Positions 25,453-33,125 of a stretch of DNA of 64,000 nucleotides are shown piece by piece (positions within the stretch are counted from its first letter, which is position 1; the number at the start of each line of letters is the position of its first letter). The DNA is from JAJRTE01 sp964418585 (GTDB taxonomy: Bacteria; Myxococcota_A; UBA796; JAJRTE01). The notes beneath the pieces are model-generated. The model ran no database searches. It saw nothing but the letters and a program-made list of their open reading frames with translations, and had not been told where the DNA came from. Position numbers and translations under genes: made by a program. The DNA is taken from the NCBI GenBank assembly GCA_964418585.1, contig CAYQMG010000017.1:22537-86536 (forward strand). Direction: 5' to 3'.

Positions 25453-27222
25453 TCACCGACCATCCTCCTCCGGAAGCAGGGGGCGCGCCCGCACCACATC
25501 GGTGACCTCGTCTCCCGAACTCTCTCGAGGGCCTCGAGGCCGCGGGGTGTACGCTCCCCCGTTCCACTCGCTTCCTGCAGGAGGCTCGGTACGGGCTCGG
25601 TCCGTCTCCAGGTGCGCTGCGGCCCCTCCCCCTGATTCCCCGACCCGGTCCCCTCCGGCCATGACCTCGACCGCAGGCACGTCGTGCGCTGGAGGCCGCA
25701 CCCGCAAATCGTCAATGGTCGGTGTCGCGCCAACCCCCTGGGAGTCCTCCGCGCCCCCCGAGGGTCGCACCGATCCCGGGGCCTCGAGTTCACCGTGGCC
25801 CGGCTTGCCCGGGAGCGCAGTGTCGGGAGCCATCGCCCTGGACAACTCCTGACCGGCGGGCTGTGCCTCCGACCAATTCGACGGCGGGCTCGCACGCTCC
25901 TTCATCGAGAACAGGTAGCCACCCGAAACGATCAAGGCAATGAACACGGCCGCCGCCACCCCCACGTAGGACCCCATCCCACCGGACGCCGTCGTGGACG
26001 GCGCCGAAGAGGTTCCCGGACGAAGCGGCACCACCGGCGCCAACCCTGGGGCCGCCTGCGGACCTGTGTCCATGCCGGTCGGCCCCGCCCTGGGGCCGGC
26101 AAACTCGAGGTCTTCACCACGAGGTGGCTTGCCCGCCCCGAGATCTGGTGACTCTTCCGCGCGGGCTTCCCGGGCAGCCGGTGGCCCGATGGCGCCCGGA
26201 ATCACAGGCCATCCTCCCGACTGCTCCGAAGACGAAGGCGCCCCATGACGACGAGGAGGGGGACCCGATTCGATCTCGCCCTCCTCCGGAGCCGAGTTCT
26301 CGAGCATGCGCAAGGGCGGAACACCCACCGGGCGCCTCGGTCCGGTCCGATCGGGCCCGGGCACGGTGACGACGCGGGTTCGCGTCGTATTCTGCCGGCC
26401 TGTCTGCCCGGAAAACTCCGCATTCAAGGCATGCTGGAGGGCGTTCACAAATGCGAAGCAGTCAGAAGGACGACGCTGCGGGTCCGGGTCCAGACAGGCG
26501 TGAAGGAGGTGCTGAACCGATTCGGGCACGCTTCGCCCCGCGAACACCAGCCGCCCTCGTCCGGAACGTCTGGAGGCTCGATCGGGCAACGGGTCCGGGT
26601 CCACGCCTGTGAGCAATCGATAGAGGAGAGCCGCGAGGTAGTAGAGGTCGGTCCTGGGGTCTCCCGGGCTCCCGGCCTGTTGTTCCGGAGCCTGTTCCCA
26701 ACGCCTCACCGGCATCTCGGCCCGTTCCAGGGGCGGACATCGGAAATGGACGGTCCCGAAATCGGCGATCCGGTACCCCCCAGCGTGAAAGAGGATGTTG
26801 GAAGGCTTCAAATTTCCGTGAAACACGCCGCGCTCGTGCACTCGAGCCAGGGTCTGGGCCAGACCCATTGCGACTTTCACGGCCGCCACGGGACTGGAGA
26901 GCCGGGATCTGAGCAGGGTGGATGCCAGACTCGGCCCGTCGCAGAGGTCCATGGAGATGTACGGAAACCCGTCGGTATCCCCCACCTCGTGAACCCGCAC
27001 CACGCCAGGGTCATCCAGGCGCGACACCACGTTGATGTCTCGACGGCAGCGGGCCAACCGCTCCGGAGCGCTGTGGTCCAGGCGGTTCAGATCGATGATC
27101 CTGAGCGCCACCAACCTCGAGGCCATCAGGTCCTGCGCGCGAAACAGGACGGACTCGGGGCCTTCGTGCATCGGGTCGAGCAAGACGAAGTGACCGAATC
27201 GCTGGTGGGACAATAACTTCAT
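25453..27222 (-). CDS. predicted Ser/Thr pseudokinase, membrane-anchored
   Basis: A 589-residue protein with a protein-kinase-like N-terminal domain (about residues 10-270). DFG is intact (D154), and the catalytic-loop Lys and Asn remain in HGNLKPSN, but the catalytic Asp of HRD is Asn137 (HGN), the VAIK lysine is Arg41 (VALRII) and the Gly-rich loop is absent. By these criteria it should be inactive or atypical. A low-complexity linker leads to one membrane helix near residues 418-440 (YVGVAAAVFIALIVSGGYLF) and an acidic, Pro-rich exterior tail. The ATG at 27222 is the natural start. It may act as a docking or regulatory partner for the convergent FHA protein. Confidence 0.87.
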   Translation of the reverse strand: MKLLSHQRFGHFVLLDPMHEGPESVLFRAQDLMASRLVALRIIDLNRLDHSAPERLARCRRDINVVSRLDDPGVVRVHEVGDTDGFPYISMDLCDGPSLASTLLRSRLSSPVAAVKVAMGLAQTLARVHERGVFHGNLKPSNILFHAGGYRIADFGTVHFRCPPLERAEMPVRRWEQAPEQQAGSPGDPRTDLYYLAALLYRLLTGVDPDPLPDRASRRSGRGRLVFAGRSVPESVQHLLHACLDPDPQRRPSDCFAFVNALQHALNAEFSGQTGRQNTTRTRVVTVPGPDRTGPRRPVGVPPLRMLENSAPEEGEIESGPPPRRHGAPSSSEQSGGWPVIPGAIGPPAAREARAEESPDLGAGKPPRGEDLEFAGPRAGPTGMDTGPQAAPGLAPVVPLRPGTSSAPSTTASGGMGSYVGVAAAVFIALIVSGGYLFSMKERASPPSNWSEAQPAGQELSRAMAPDTALPGKPGHGELEAPGSVRPSGGAEDSQGVGATPTIDDLRVRPPAHDVPAVEVMAGGDRVGESGGGAAAHLETDRARTEPPAGSEWNGGAYTPRPRGPRESSGDEVTDVVRARPLLPEEDGR

Positions 27223-27304
27223 GGATCAGGCCGCCCCAATGTTGAGAAAACCGGCCCCGGGACTGGACGAACAGGCAATGGGCCGTTACAGTCCTCGAAT
27301 GGGC

Positions 27305-27334
27305 TTGACCCAGACGCTGGTCGCTGGCTACCTT
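27305..27334 (+). promoter_or_regulatory. predicted promoter for the metallophosphoesterase
   Basis: TTGACC, 18 bp, TACCTT, about 56 nt upstream of the ATG at 27390. Confidence 0.45.
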
Positions 27335-27389
27335 TCAGTGTAAATGGGCCAGGCGACGGTGACAACCCCAATTGCCAGAAAATGCACTC

Positions 27390-28136
27390 ATGATCATCTT
27401 TGCCTTGTCGGACCCCCACCTTGCGCACGCGGTGGACAAGCCGATGGACATCTTCAGTTCAAAGTGGGCGGACCACCCGGACCGGCTCTTCGATGCCTGG
27501 CGGCGCGTGGTGACCCCGGATGACCTCGTGCTCCTCCCGGGAGACATCTCCTGGGGCACCAAGATGCACGAGGCACGCCCCGACCTCGAGGCCTTGGACG
27601 CACTCCCGGGATTCAAGCTCGTGACCAAGGGCAACCACGATTACTGGTGGCCGAGCGGAAAACGCGATTTCGTGCTCCCCGGGCTGGGGAGCATGCGATT
27701 CGTTCACGGCCGTGCCTTCCGGTTCGGTCCCGTGTCCATCGCAGCCACTCGAGGGTGGAAGCTGCCGGGAGACCCCTGGTTCGAGCCGTCGGACCAGAAG
27801 ATCCACGACAAGGAGGTCCGATTCCTCGGCCAGGCACTCGCGGCACTGGGAGACGCTTCGGTCCGTCTGTGCATGCTCCACTACCCACCGTTCAACGACC
27901 CCAAAGAGTCGAGCGCCTTCGTCCAGTTGCTGGAGGCTCACGGGATCCAGGACGTGGTCTACGGACACCTCCACGGGCCAGGAGCACTCCGCACAGCCGT
28001 GACCGGCCTCCACGAGGGGATCCGCTACCACTTCATCGCCTGCGATTCGGTCGATTTCACCCCGGTCCCCATCGTCCAGGTCGAGGGGACCTGGGACTTG
28101 CAGCAGGCTGCGGTGGCGTTCGTCGTGACCGATTGA
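27390..28136 (+). CDS. calcineurin-like metallophosphoesterase
   Basis: A 248-residue phosphoesterase with the full dinuclear metal set: FALSDPHLA (DxH), LLPGDISWG (GD), VTKGNHDYWW (GNHD), MLHYPPF and VVYGHLHGPG (GHxH). It resembles the YkuE/serine-threonine phosphatase-like soluble family; the substrate is not predictable. Start chosen at the ATG at 27390; an upstream TTG at 27372 adds six unconserved residues. It sits divergently from the kinase-like gene and upstream of fabL. Confidence 0.9.
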   Translation: MIIFALSDPHLAHAVDKPMDIFSSKWADHPDRLFDAWRRVVTPDDLVLLPGDISWGTKMHEARPDLEALDALPGFKLVTKGNHDYWWPSGKRDFVLPGLGSMRFVHGRAFRFGPVSIAATRGWKLPGDPWFEPSDQKIHDKEVRFLGQALAALGDASVRLCMLHYPPFNDPKESSAFVQLLEAHGIQDVVYGHLHGPGALRTAVTGLHEGIRYHFIACDSVDFTPVPIVQVEGTWDLQQAAVAFVVTD

Positions 28137-28172
28137 CCCACGCCGCCCCCTTCCCCGGCACCGCCGCCCCGG

Positions 28173-28201
28173 TTGAATGCCGGCGCCGGGAGCGCTATGT
28201 T
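28173..28201 (+). promoter_or_regulatory. predicted promoter for fabL
   Basis: TTGAAT, 17 bp, TATGTT, about 108 nt upstream of the fabL start. Confidence 0.5.
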
Positions 28202-28308
28202 ATCCTCCAATGGTCTCGACAACGCCAACGTGCACCGGTCGCCCTCGAGCCACTGTCGAGATCCCCCGGGGGCGAATCACACGCCGGGCCGCGAGCACAG
28301 GAGGTTTC

Positions 28309-29061
28309 ATGACGCTGGAAGGCAAGATCGGGCTGGTCACCGGAAGCACCAAGAACATAGGGAAGGCCATTGCGCTCAGGCTCGCCCAGGATGGGGCGGA
28401 CATGTTCATCCATCACGCCCCGTTCGAGAAGCCGCCGGAGGATGTGGCAGAGGAGGTCCGGGCAATGGGCCGTCGCGCCTGGATCATTCGCGGCAACATC
28501 GGTTCTCCGGAACAGATCGCGGGGATGTTCGAGCAGGTGGCCACAGAAGCGGGCCGCCTGGACATCCTGGTCAACAGCGCGGCCATGGGCGACGCCAAGT
28601 CGGCCCTGGAAATCACTCACCGCCAGTGGGACCGCACCCTCAACGTGAGCGCCCGGTCGGTCCTCCTGTGCTCACAACATGCGGCCAAGCTCATGACCTC
28701 CGGGTGGGGACGTATCGTCAACATCTCCTCCCTGGGCTCACGCCGTTACCTGCCCGACTACGTGGCCATCGGCGCATCCAAGGCCGTCGTGGAAAACCTC
28801 ACCCGCTCCCTCGCCGTGGAACTGGCGCCACGAGGCATTCTCGTCAACTGCGTCTGCGGGGGCATCATCAAAACCAGCGCACTCGACCACCTCGGGCCGA
28901 CCATGGCACGCCAGAAGGAGGAATACATCGCCCGCTGCCCCCTCCACCGACTCGGCGAACCCGAAGACCTGGCCCGCGTCGTCTCCTTCCTTTGCTCCGA
29001 CGATGCGCGCTGGATCATGGGTCAGACCATCGTCGCCGACGGCGGCTACTCCCTCTGGTAA
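28309..29061 (+). CDS. fabL: enoyl-[acyl-carrier-protein] reductase, FabL type
   Basis: A 250-residue SDR. The cofactor motif is VTGSTKNIGKAIALRL. Instead of the usual YxxxK active site it has Y151-X6-K158 (YVAIGASK), the spacing known for FabL of Bacillus subtilis with the same residue numbers, within SSLGSRRYLPDY...ASKAVVENLTR and AVELAPRGILVNCVCGGIIKT, which also match FabL closely by memory. It would carry out the last step of fatty-acid elongation, using NADPH, and would be less sensitive to FabI inhibitors. AGGAGGTTTC precedes the ATG. Being an ordinary SDR is the main alternative, but the Y-X6-K spacing argues against it. Confidence 0.88.
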   Translation: MTLEGKIGLVTGSTKNIGKAIALRLAQDGADMFIHHAPFEKPPEDVAEEVRAMGRRAWIIRGNIGSPEQIAGMFEQVATEAGRLDILVNSAAMGDAKSALEITHRQWDRTLNVSARSVLLCSQHAAKLMTSGWGRIVNISSLGSRRYLPDYVAIGASKAVVENLTRSLAVELAPRGILVNCVCGGIIKTSALDHLGPTMARQKEEYIARCPLHRLGEPEDLARVVSFLCSDDARWIMGQTIVADGGYSLW

Positions 29062-29166
29062 TCCTCGAGCACTCCCGGGGCAGCCCCTCGCACACAGTCT
29101 CAGGCGGCCGGGACTCCACCGGGGCAGTGTTCGGCCCGACAGCACTCGAGACGCACAGTCCAACCA

Positions 29167-30588
29167 TCATCCCATCGGAGCCAACCCGCTCTCGACACGC
29201 ACGGCATTCGCAAAGGCCTGGACCGCCTCCTCCATGTCGCGCCGTCGACCTTCTCCCCGCTGCTCGTTGTAACTGAAGGAGAGTCGTAGCTGGTCGAACC
29301 CAGCGGACGGGTCACGCTCGCGGGCGTCGTCTGGGTAGAATCCGAACATGGGGATGGTCACGACGCCGTACCGGGCGATGAGCTTCTCCACGAAGGCGGC
29401 GTCGGTCCGGACCTTCCCGCCCTTGAATGTGAAAACGGTGAAGAACCCGGCCCCGGGCCTGGTCCAGGCGAACAGTTCCGGGTAGTCGCCGAGCATGGCC
29501 TGGAGACCCTCCAACAGGATGCGCCGATTCTCCCCGTAGACCGCGTTCTTGGTTGCCGCCACCGGCCAAAGGCTGTCTCGAGGGCGCATTTCCTCGTCCA
29601 TCAGGTAGGCCTCGAACCCGACCAGCGCCTCCGGGTTGTGGAACAGCAGATCCCCGGCAGACTCGATCACGAGCAGATCCTTGAACGAAACCCGCTTCCC
29701 CCCGGCCACCACCGCGTCGGCCTCGGTATACAGAAACCCGACTCGAGGCCCGGGGAGCCCGATCTTGGACGCGGTGAACAGGTGGATGGTATGGTGCGGG
29801 TCCAGAGCAATGAACGGACTCGGGCGGGACGCTTCATCCTCGTAGCTGATGTAGGTGTACGGCGCGTCCTCGGCAATGAGCAACCCTTCCTCCCGCACGA
29901 TCTCCAGAATCTCCAGTCGCCTTGCCTGGCTGAACGATATCCCTCCCGGGTTGTGTCCGTCAGGCACGGTGTAGTAGAGCGGGACGAAGTTTCCGTCGTC
30001 TCTGGCCTTCTCTATCTGGGCGCGAAACGCTTCCGGGATCGGTCCCTCTTCATCCATCGGGACGCTGTAGAATCGCGCTTTCTGGTACAACGATGCGCGG
30101 GAGACGAAGCCCGTGTAAGTGGGGGCATCCACGATGTACGCCAGGGGACCACCATACCGCTCGAACAGGGAACAGGTGATGGCGATTCCCCCCGTGGCCC
30201 CCATGGTGGGGATGAGGCGGTCCGGGTCCATCTCGAACCCGAAATCGTGGCCATAGACTCGAGCAAAGGCTTCGCGCGTGGACCTGGGGCCCAGGGTGTC
30301 GCCGTAGTTGTAGAGTTCCATCAAGAGGTTTTGTCGAGCGCCACCTGGGTCGGACGGATCCCGCTGCCGGGCCAGATGGTCGAAATAGGCCTCTTTCTGA
30401 GCAATGTACCGGTCCGGACTGGAAACTTCCGGATGGGGATAACCGGCGCCCAGATGATGGAGCTTCAGGCCGCGCTCCTCGGCCATGGCCCGCAGTCTGG
30501 GGAAATCCGCCGCCATCTTGCGGGTCACGGACATGGGCCGGGTCTGGAGTATCTCTGCCTGAATGGGGCGATGTCCTGTATCGTTCAC
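29167..30588 (-). CDS. PLP-dependent class I/II aminotransferase
   Basis: A 473-residue fold-type I enzyme. TMGATGGIAITCSLFERYGG holds the phosphate-binding segment, YTVPDGHNPGG the PLP-contacting Asn, LLIAEDAPYTYISYE the Asp/Tyr pair and FTASKIGLPGPRVGFL the Schiff-base lysine near residue 275. The C-terminal SFSYNE supplies Arg-region residues (QLRLSFSYN). It is nearest in style to 2-aminoadipate/aromatic transaminases (LysN-like), without a GntR domain. The GTG at 30588 lies 6 nt after AGGAGG and is preferred over the upstream ATG at 30603, which contains that site. Substrate unknown. Confidence 0.88.
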   Translation of the reverse strand: MNDTGHRPIQAEILQTRPMSVTRKMAADFPRLRAMAEERGLKLHHLGAGYPHPEVSSPDRYIAQKEAYFDHLARQRDPSDPGGARQNLLMELYNYGDTLGPRSTREAFARVYGHDFGFEMDPDRLIPTMGATGGIAITCSLFERYGGPLAYIVDAPTYTGFVSRASLYQKARFYSVPMDEEGPIPEAFRAQIEKARDDGNFVPLYYTVPDGHNPGGISFSQARRLEILEIVREEGLLIAEDAPYTYISYEDEASRPSPFIALDPHHTIHLFTASKIGLPGPRVGFLYTEADAVVAGGKRVSFKDLLVIESAGDLLFHNPEALVGFEAYLMDEEMRPRDSLWPVAATKNAVYGENRRILLEGLQAMLGDYPELFAWTRPGAGFFTVFTFKGGKVRTDAAFVEKLIARYGVVTIPMFGFYPDDARERDPSAGFDQLRLSFSYNEQRGEGRRRDMEEAVQAFANAVRVESGLAPMG

Positions 30589-30954
30589 GAGCGCCCTCCT
30601 CATGGATGGTGAAGAATGATCAGACTGGGTCAATGGTCGGCCTGCTCGAAGGCCACGGAGCCAGCGGTCGAGGCGTGGCACCGGGTCGTCGTTTCATTGT
30701 AACACGCGCGTAGCGCCCGCTCAATCCGCCACGGCCGTGTCGAAACCGCCTGGGGAGCGTTCGCTGGCACCAGATTCCCGTGGCCGGGTCACAGACGCCC
30801 CCCTCCACGATGTCAGCCTGGGTGTGGCGACCTGGCCGTTCCGTTCCCGGTTTCCCCGGCTCCCACCCTTTCGAGCCGGGGGAACAGGTCTTGTCCAACC
30901 GGCCCCCGACCGCCCGAAGGACGCGCCCCGACCCCTTGGGTGGACACCGTTTGC
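30589..30954. other. 366-nt intergenic region, no gene seen
   Basis: Between the aminotransferase start and the RdgC stop. GC-rich, many short inverted repeats, no readable conserved frame or RNA. A minus-strand promoter for the aminotransferase was not clear. Confidence 0.4.
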
Positions 30955-32193
30955 TCAGCGTCCGTTGTCGGCGCCGCGCCAGGACTGGATGAGCCCGGCC
31001 CAGGCGTCGCTGGTCCTCACTGCGAAGAACTGCCGGAAAAGCACTTTCATCGTGGTCATGAGGACCTCGAGAAGGTACATGCGTTCGTAAACCTTCTCTT
31101 CGTCGCCCGCCTTGACCTCGACTGGAAGTTTCAGGTTCTTCAGTTCCAACCCGACCCCGCCGAGGCCCAGAGTGAAGTACCACTGGGCCTCCCCCCGTTG
31201 AAACGCAATGCGGGCCTCAACCGGGTACTTCCCGGAGCGGAACGTCAGCTTGGCCTCCGGGGTGGCGGACGGAGCCTCCCCCACCATGGTGGTGATCCCG
31301 GGAACTTCCCCATTGTCGATGTCCCGGAAAATCAGCTTGTTGTCCAGCCACAAGGTGATTTCATCGCCTGCAGCGTGCGACGAAGACGGGCTGGGAGCCC
31401 CGTCCTCCCCGGTCGCGGCACCTGACACGGGCTCCAACTCGGGGTCGTCCAGCCTGAAATAGCCGTCGTGCGCCTCGCTCTCATACCAGAGCCAGGTCAG
31501 GAACTCGGACCCGAGCCGCTCCTCTCTTCCCTTGAGCGGATTTCCCGTATGCCACCCGTCCACGTCCACCGGAACCTGCCGCTCGGCCACCCCGCCGGGG
31601 ATCCAGGCATCGATCCGAGATTCCACCGCCTGCCAGTCCCATCGCTCCGCCAGCCAGTCCACCATGCGCTCCGGGTGCACGATGATCCCGAACGTGTCGT
31701 GGAGCAACCCATGTACCTGGTCGATGACGGCGTCGCTGGTGGCAAAGACAAAGACCTCGCCCGTGTTGATATCCCAGGCCACATCGTAGGTGTTGACCGC
31801 CGGAAGTGCCTTGGCCAGCAGTTCCTCCTCCAGCGCCTCCTTGATTTCGGCGCGGTACCGTTTTCCCAGCCGATCCAAGTGCCGCTCGTTCATGACCTCT
31901 CGATACCGACGCTCGAGCAGGATGTGGAAGAACCGGCTGTTGACCGCCTTCTTGTCGGCCCGCATGGCAAGTACCAGGTAGTGGTCGTACAGGAAGGTGT
32001 TGAGTGAGAAGTTCGCATCGCCGGGGTCGAACACATTGACCCATCCCACGAGGGGTTCCCGGGACCGGTGCCCCGGGTTCTCCCGAAAGGCATACCGGTT
32101 CACACCGTCGACAAAAGTGTCCCTGAAATCAGACGGAAGAGGCTGAACGGTTCGAAAGCGGCGGAAGCTCAGGCTTCCGGACAGGAGTCCCAT
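30955..32193 (-). CDS. RdgC-family recombination-associated protein
   Basis: A 412-residue protein. Recognisable segments are the N-terminal MGLLSGSLSFRRFRTVQPLP, LVLAMRADKKAVNSRFFHILLERR, LGKRYRAEIKEALEEELLAKALP and VAWDINTGEVFVFATSDAVIDQV, which match the RdgC N-terminal and central parts. A longer acidic insertion (about residues 260-290) and the C-terminal QFFAVRTSDAWAGL are lineage-specific. RdgC forms a ring on DNA and modulates RecA. The ATG at 32193 follows GAGGTATCC, and a promoter lies further upstream. Symbol withheld because it is a divergent, larger member. Confidence 0.78.
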   Translation of the reverse strand: MGLLSGSLSFRRFRTVQPLPSDFRDTFVDGVNRYAFRENPGHRSREPLVGWVNVFDPGDANFSLNTFLYDHYLVLAMRADKKAVNSRFFHILLERRYREVMNERHLDRLGKRYRAEIKEALEEELLAKALPAVNTYDVAWDINTGEVFVFATSDAVIDQVHGLLHDTFGIIVHPERMVDWLAERWDWQAVESRIDAWIPGGVAERQVPVDVDGWHTGNPLKGREERLGSEFLTWLWYESEAHDGYFRLDDPELEPVSGAATGEDGAPSPSSSHAAGDEITLWLDNKLIFRDIDNGEVPGITTMVGEAPSATPEAKLTFRSGKYPVEARIAFQRGEAQWYFTLGLGGVGLELKNLKLPVEVKAGDEEKVYERMYLLEVLMTTMKVLFRQFFAVRTSDAWAGLIQSWRGADNGR

Positions 32194-32351
32194 GGATACC
32201 TCGCAACATCGAGAAAGTGATGGCCCTCGAGCCCTGAATGACATGTCCCTCGCCGGGCCGGAGGAATGGCGACCGGCGCCGCGGCGTCGGGAGCGTCACG
32301 AAGCTGCCCGAGCCTGGCATTTCCGTGCCGACACGCCCGAGCAGCCGGGAC

Positions 32352-32379
32352 AACATACCAGGTTCGAGACGAAAATCAA
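32352..32379 (-). promoter_or_regulatory. predicted promoter for the RdgC-family gene
   Basis: Minus strand TTGATT, 16 bp, TATGTT, leaving a leader of about 150 nt. Confidence 0.5.
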
Positions 32380-32476
32380 GCCTGGAGCAACGGATGGGTG
32401 CAAAGGAGGGTGAAGGGAGGATGAGCGTGGTTTGACCCGCCTGCTCATGGGACGAGGCAAGAGAGCATGAAGGTCC

Positions 32477-32701
32477 TTACCGACCTGGCAGCAAGGGGCT
32501 GTCCGCCCCGGCGATGGCGCTCCCAATGTTCCTGCTGAGCTGCTTCATCGCTGTCTGGAACGGCCCGTGCTCGCCGACAAACGGCCGCGTCGCGCCCACT
32601 GCGGCCACGACCATGACCGAAATGACGAGGACGTACTCGGTTGCAGCCTGCCCGCGCTCGCTCCTCACCAGTGTTCGAATCCATTTTCGCAGCCGTCTCA
32701 T
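32477..32701 (-). CDS. Flp/Fap-type pilin subunit
   Basis: A 74-residue prepilin-like protein: basic leader MRRLRKWIRTLVRSERG, cleavage expected near SERG/QAATEY, then hydrophobic helix AATEYVLVISVMVVAAVGAT and a short C-terminal part ending SPLLPGR. The TEY at the start of the hydrophobic helix is typical of Flp pilins. The ATG follows GGGAGGACCC and lies 15 nt after the next pilin gene, so the two form an operon. No Tad secretion genes are present in the window. Confidence 0.85.
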   Translation of the reverse strand: MRRLRKWIRTLVRSERGQAATEYVLVISVMVVAAVGATRPFVGEHGPFQTAMKQLSRNIGSAIAGADSPLLPGR

Positions 32702-32716
32702 GGGTCCTCCCGGTCC

Positions 32717-32959
32717 CTACGGATTGTTGTTCACGTACCCACGGTTGATCTGCCTCGGGATGTTATACTCGGAACTCCCGCCCGTGGCGAGCACCGAGTT
32801 GATTCCCTGGGCAATGTCACCCTGCTTGTTGAAAAAGATACTGTAGGAAACGCCGGCCAGCGCGATCACGAGCACAGCAATCACCATCATGTACTCGGTG
32901 GTCGTCTGCCCTCTTTGCCCGGAGACGCCCCTCCTGTGCGTTCGTGGCACACGCCGCAT
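32717..32959 (-). CDS. Flp/Fap-type pilin subunit
   Basis: An 80-residue prepilin-like protein: leader MRRVPRTHRRGVSGQRG, predicted cleavage before QTTTEYMMVIAVLVIALAG, then a 35-residue tail with GGSSEYNIPRQINRGYVNNNP. The ATG at 32959 follows AGGAGGCAGAC; upstream in-frame residues are dropped because of that site. First gene of the two-pilin operon. Similar to its neighbour in length and leader but with a different tail, suggesting major and minor subunits (inference). Confidence 0.85.
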   Translation of the reverse strand: MRRVPRTHRRGVSGQRGQTTTEYMMVIAVLVIALAGVSYSIFFNKQGDIAQGINSVLATGGSSEYNIPRQINRGYVNNNP

Positions 32960-32980
32960 GTCTGCCTCCTGGTAGGGGTT

Positions 32981-33007
32981 CGATCGCAGTACATACACGA
33001 TCGCAGT
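32981..33007 (+). repeat. two 10-bp direct repeats in the pilin leader
   Basis: CGATCGCAGT occurs at 32981-32990 and 32998-33007, 17 bp apart, between the predicted -10 box and the pilin ATG. Position suits a repressor site, but it may be chance. Confidence 0.5.
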
Positions 33008-33008
33008 T

Positions 33009-33038
33009 AGTGTACCCGTGCCAGCGAGTCCGTGTCAA
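33009..33038 (-). promoter_or_regulatory. predicted promoter for the pilin operon
   Basis: Minus strand TTGACA, 18 bp, TACACT, about 50 nt upstream of the pilin start at 32959. Confidence 0.6.
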
Positions 33039-33065
33039 TTGGAATTCGGGGTCAGGCGAAACCAC

Positions 33066-33094
33066 TTGACACCCCGGGCTCCCTGCGGCTAACT
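33066..33094 (+). promoter_or_regulatory. predicted promoter for the TPR/zinc-finger gene
   Basis: TTGACA, 17 bp, CTAACT, about 32 nt upstream of the ATG at 33126. Confidence 0.5.
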
Positions 33095-33125
33095 GTACCT
33101 ACTCGAACGAGGACTTGCCTTCACG

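Noticed and set aside
32194..32476. A cyclic-di-GMP riboswitch or SRP RNA before the RdgC/pilin genes
   Set aside because: Key conserved cores of both RNAs are absent; only short hairpins were found.
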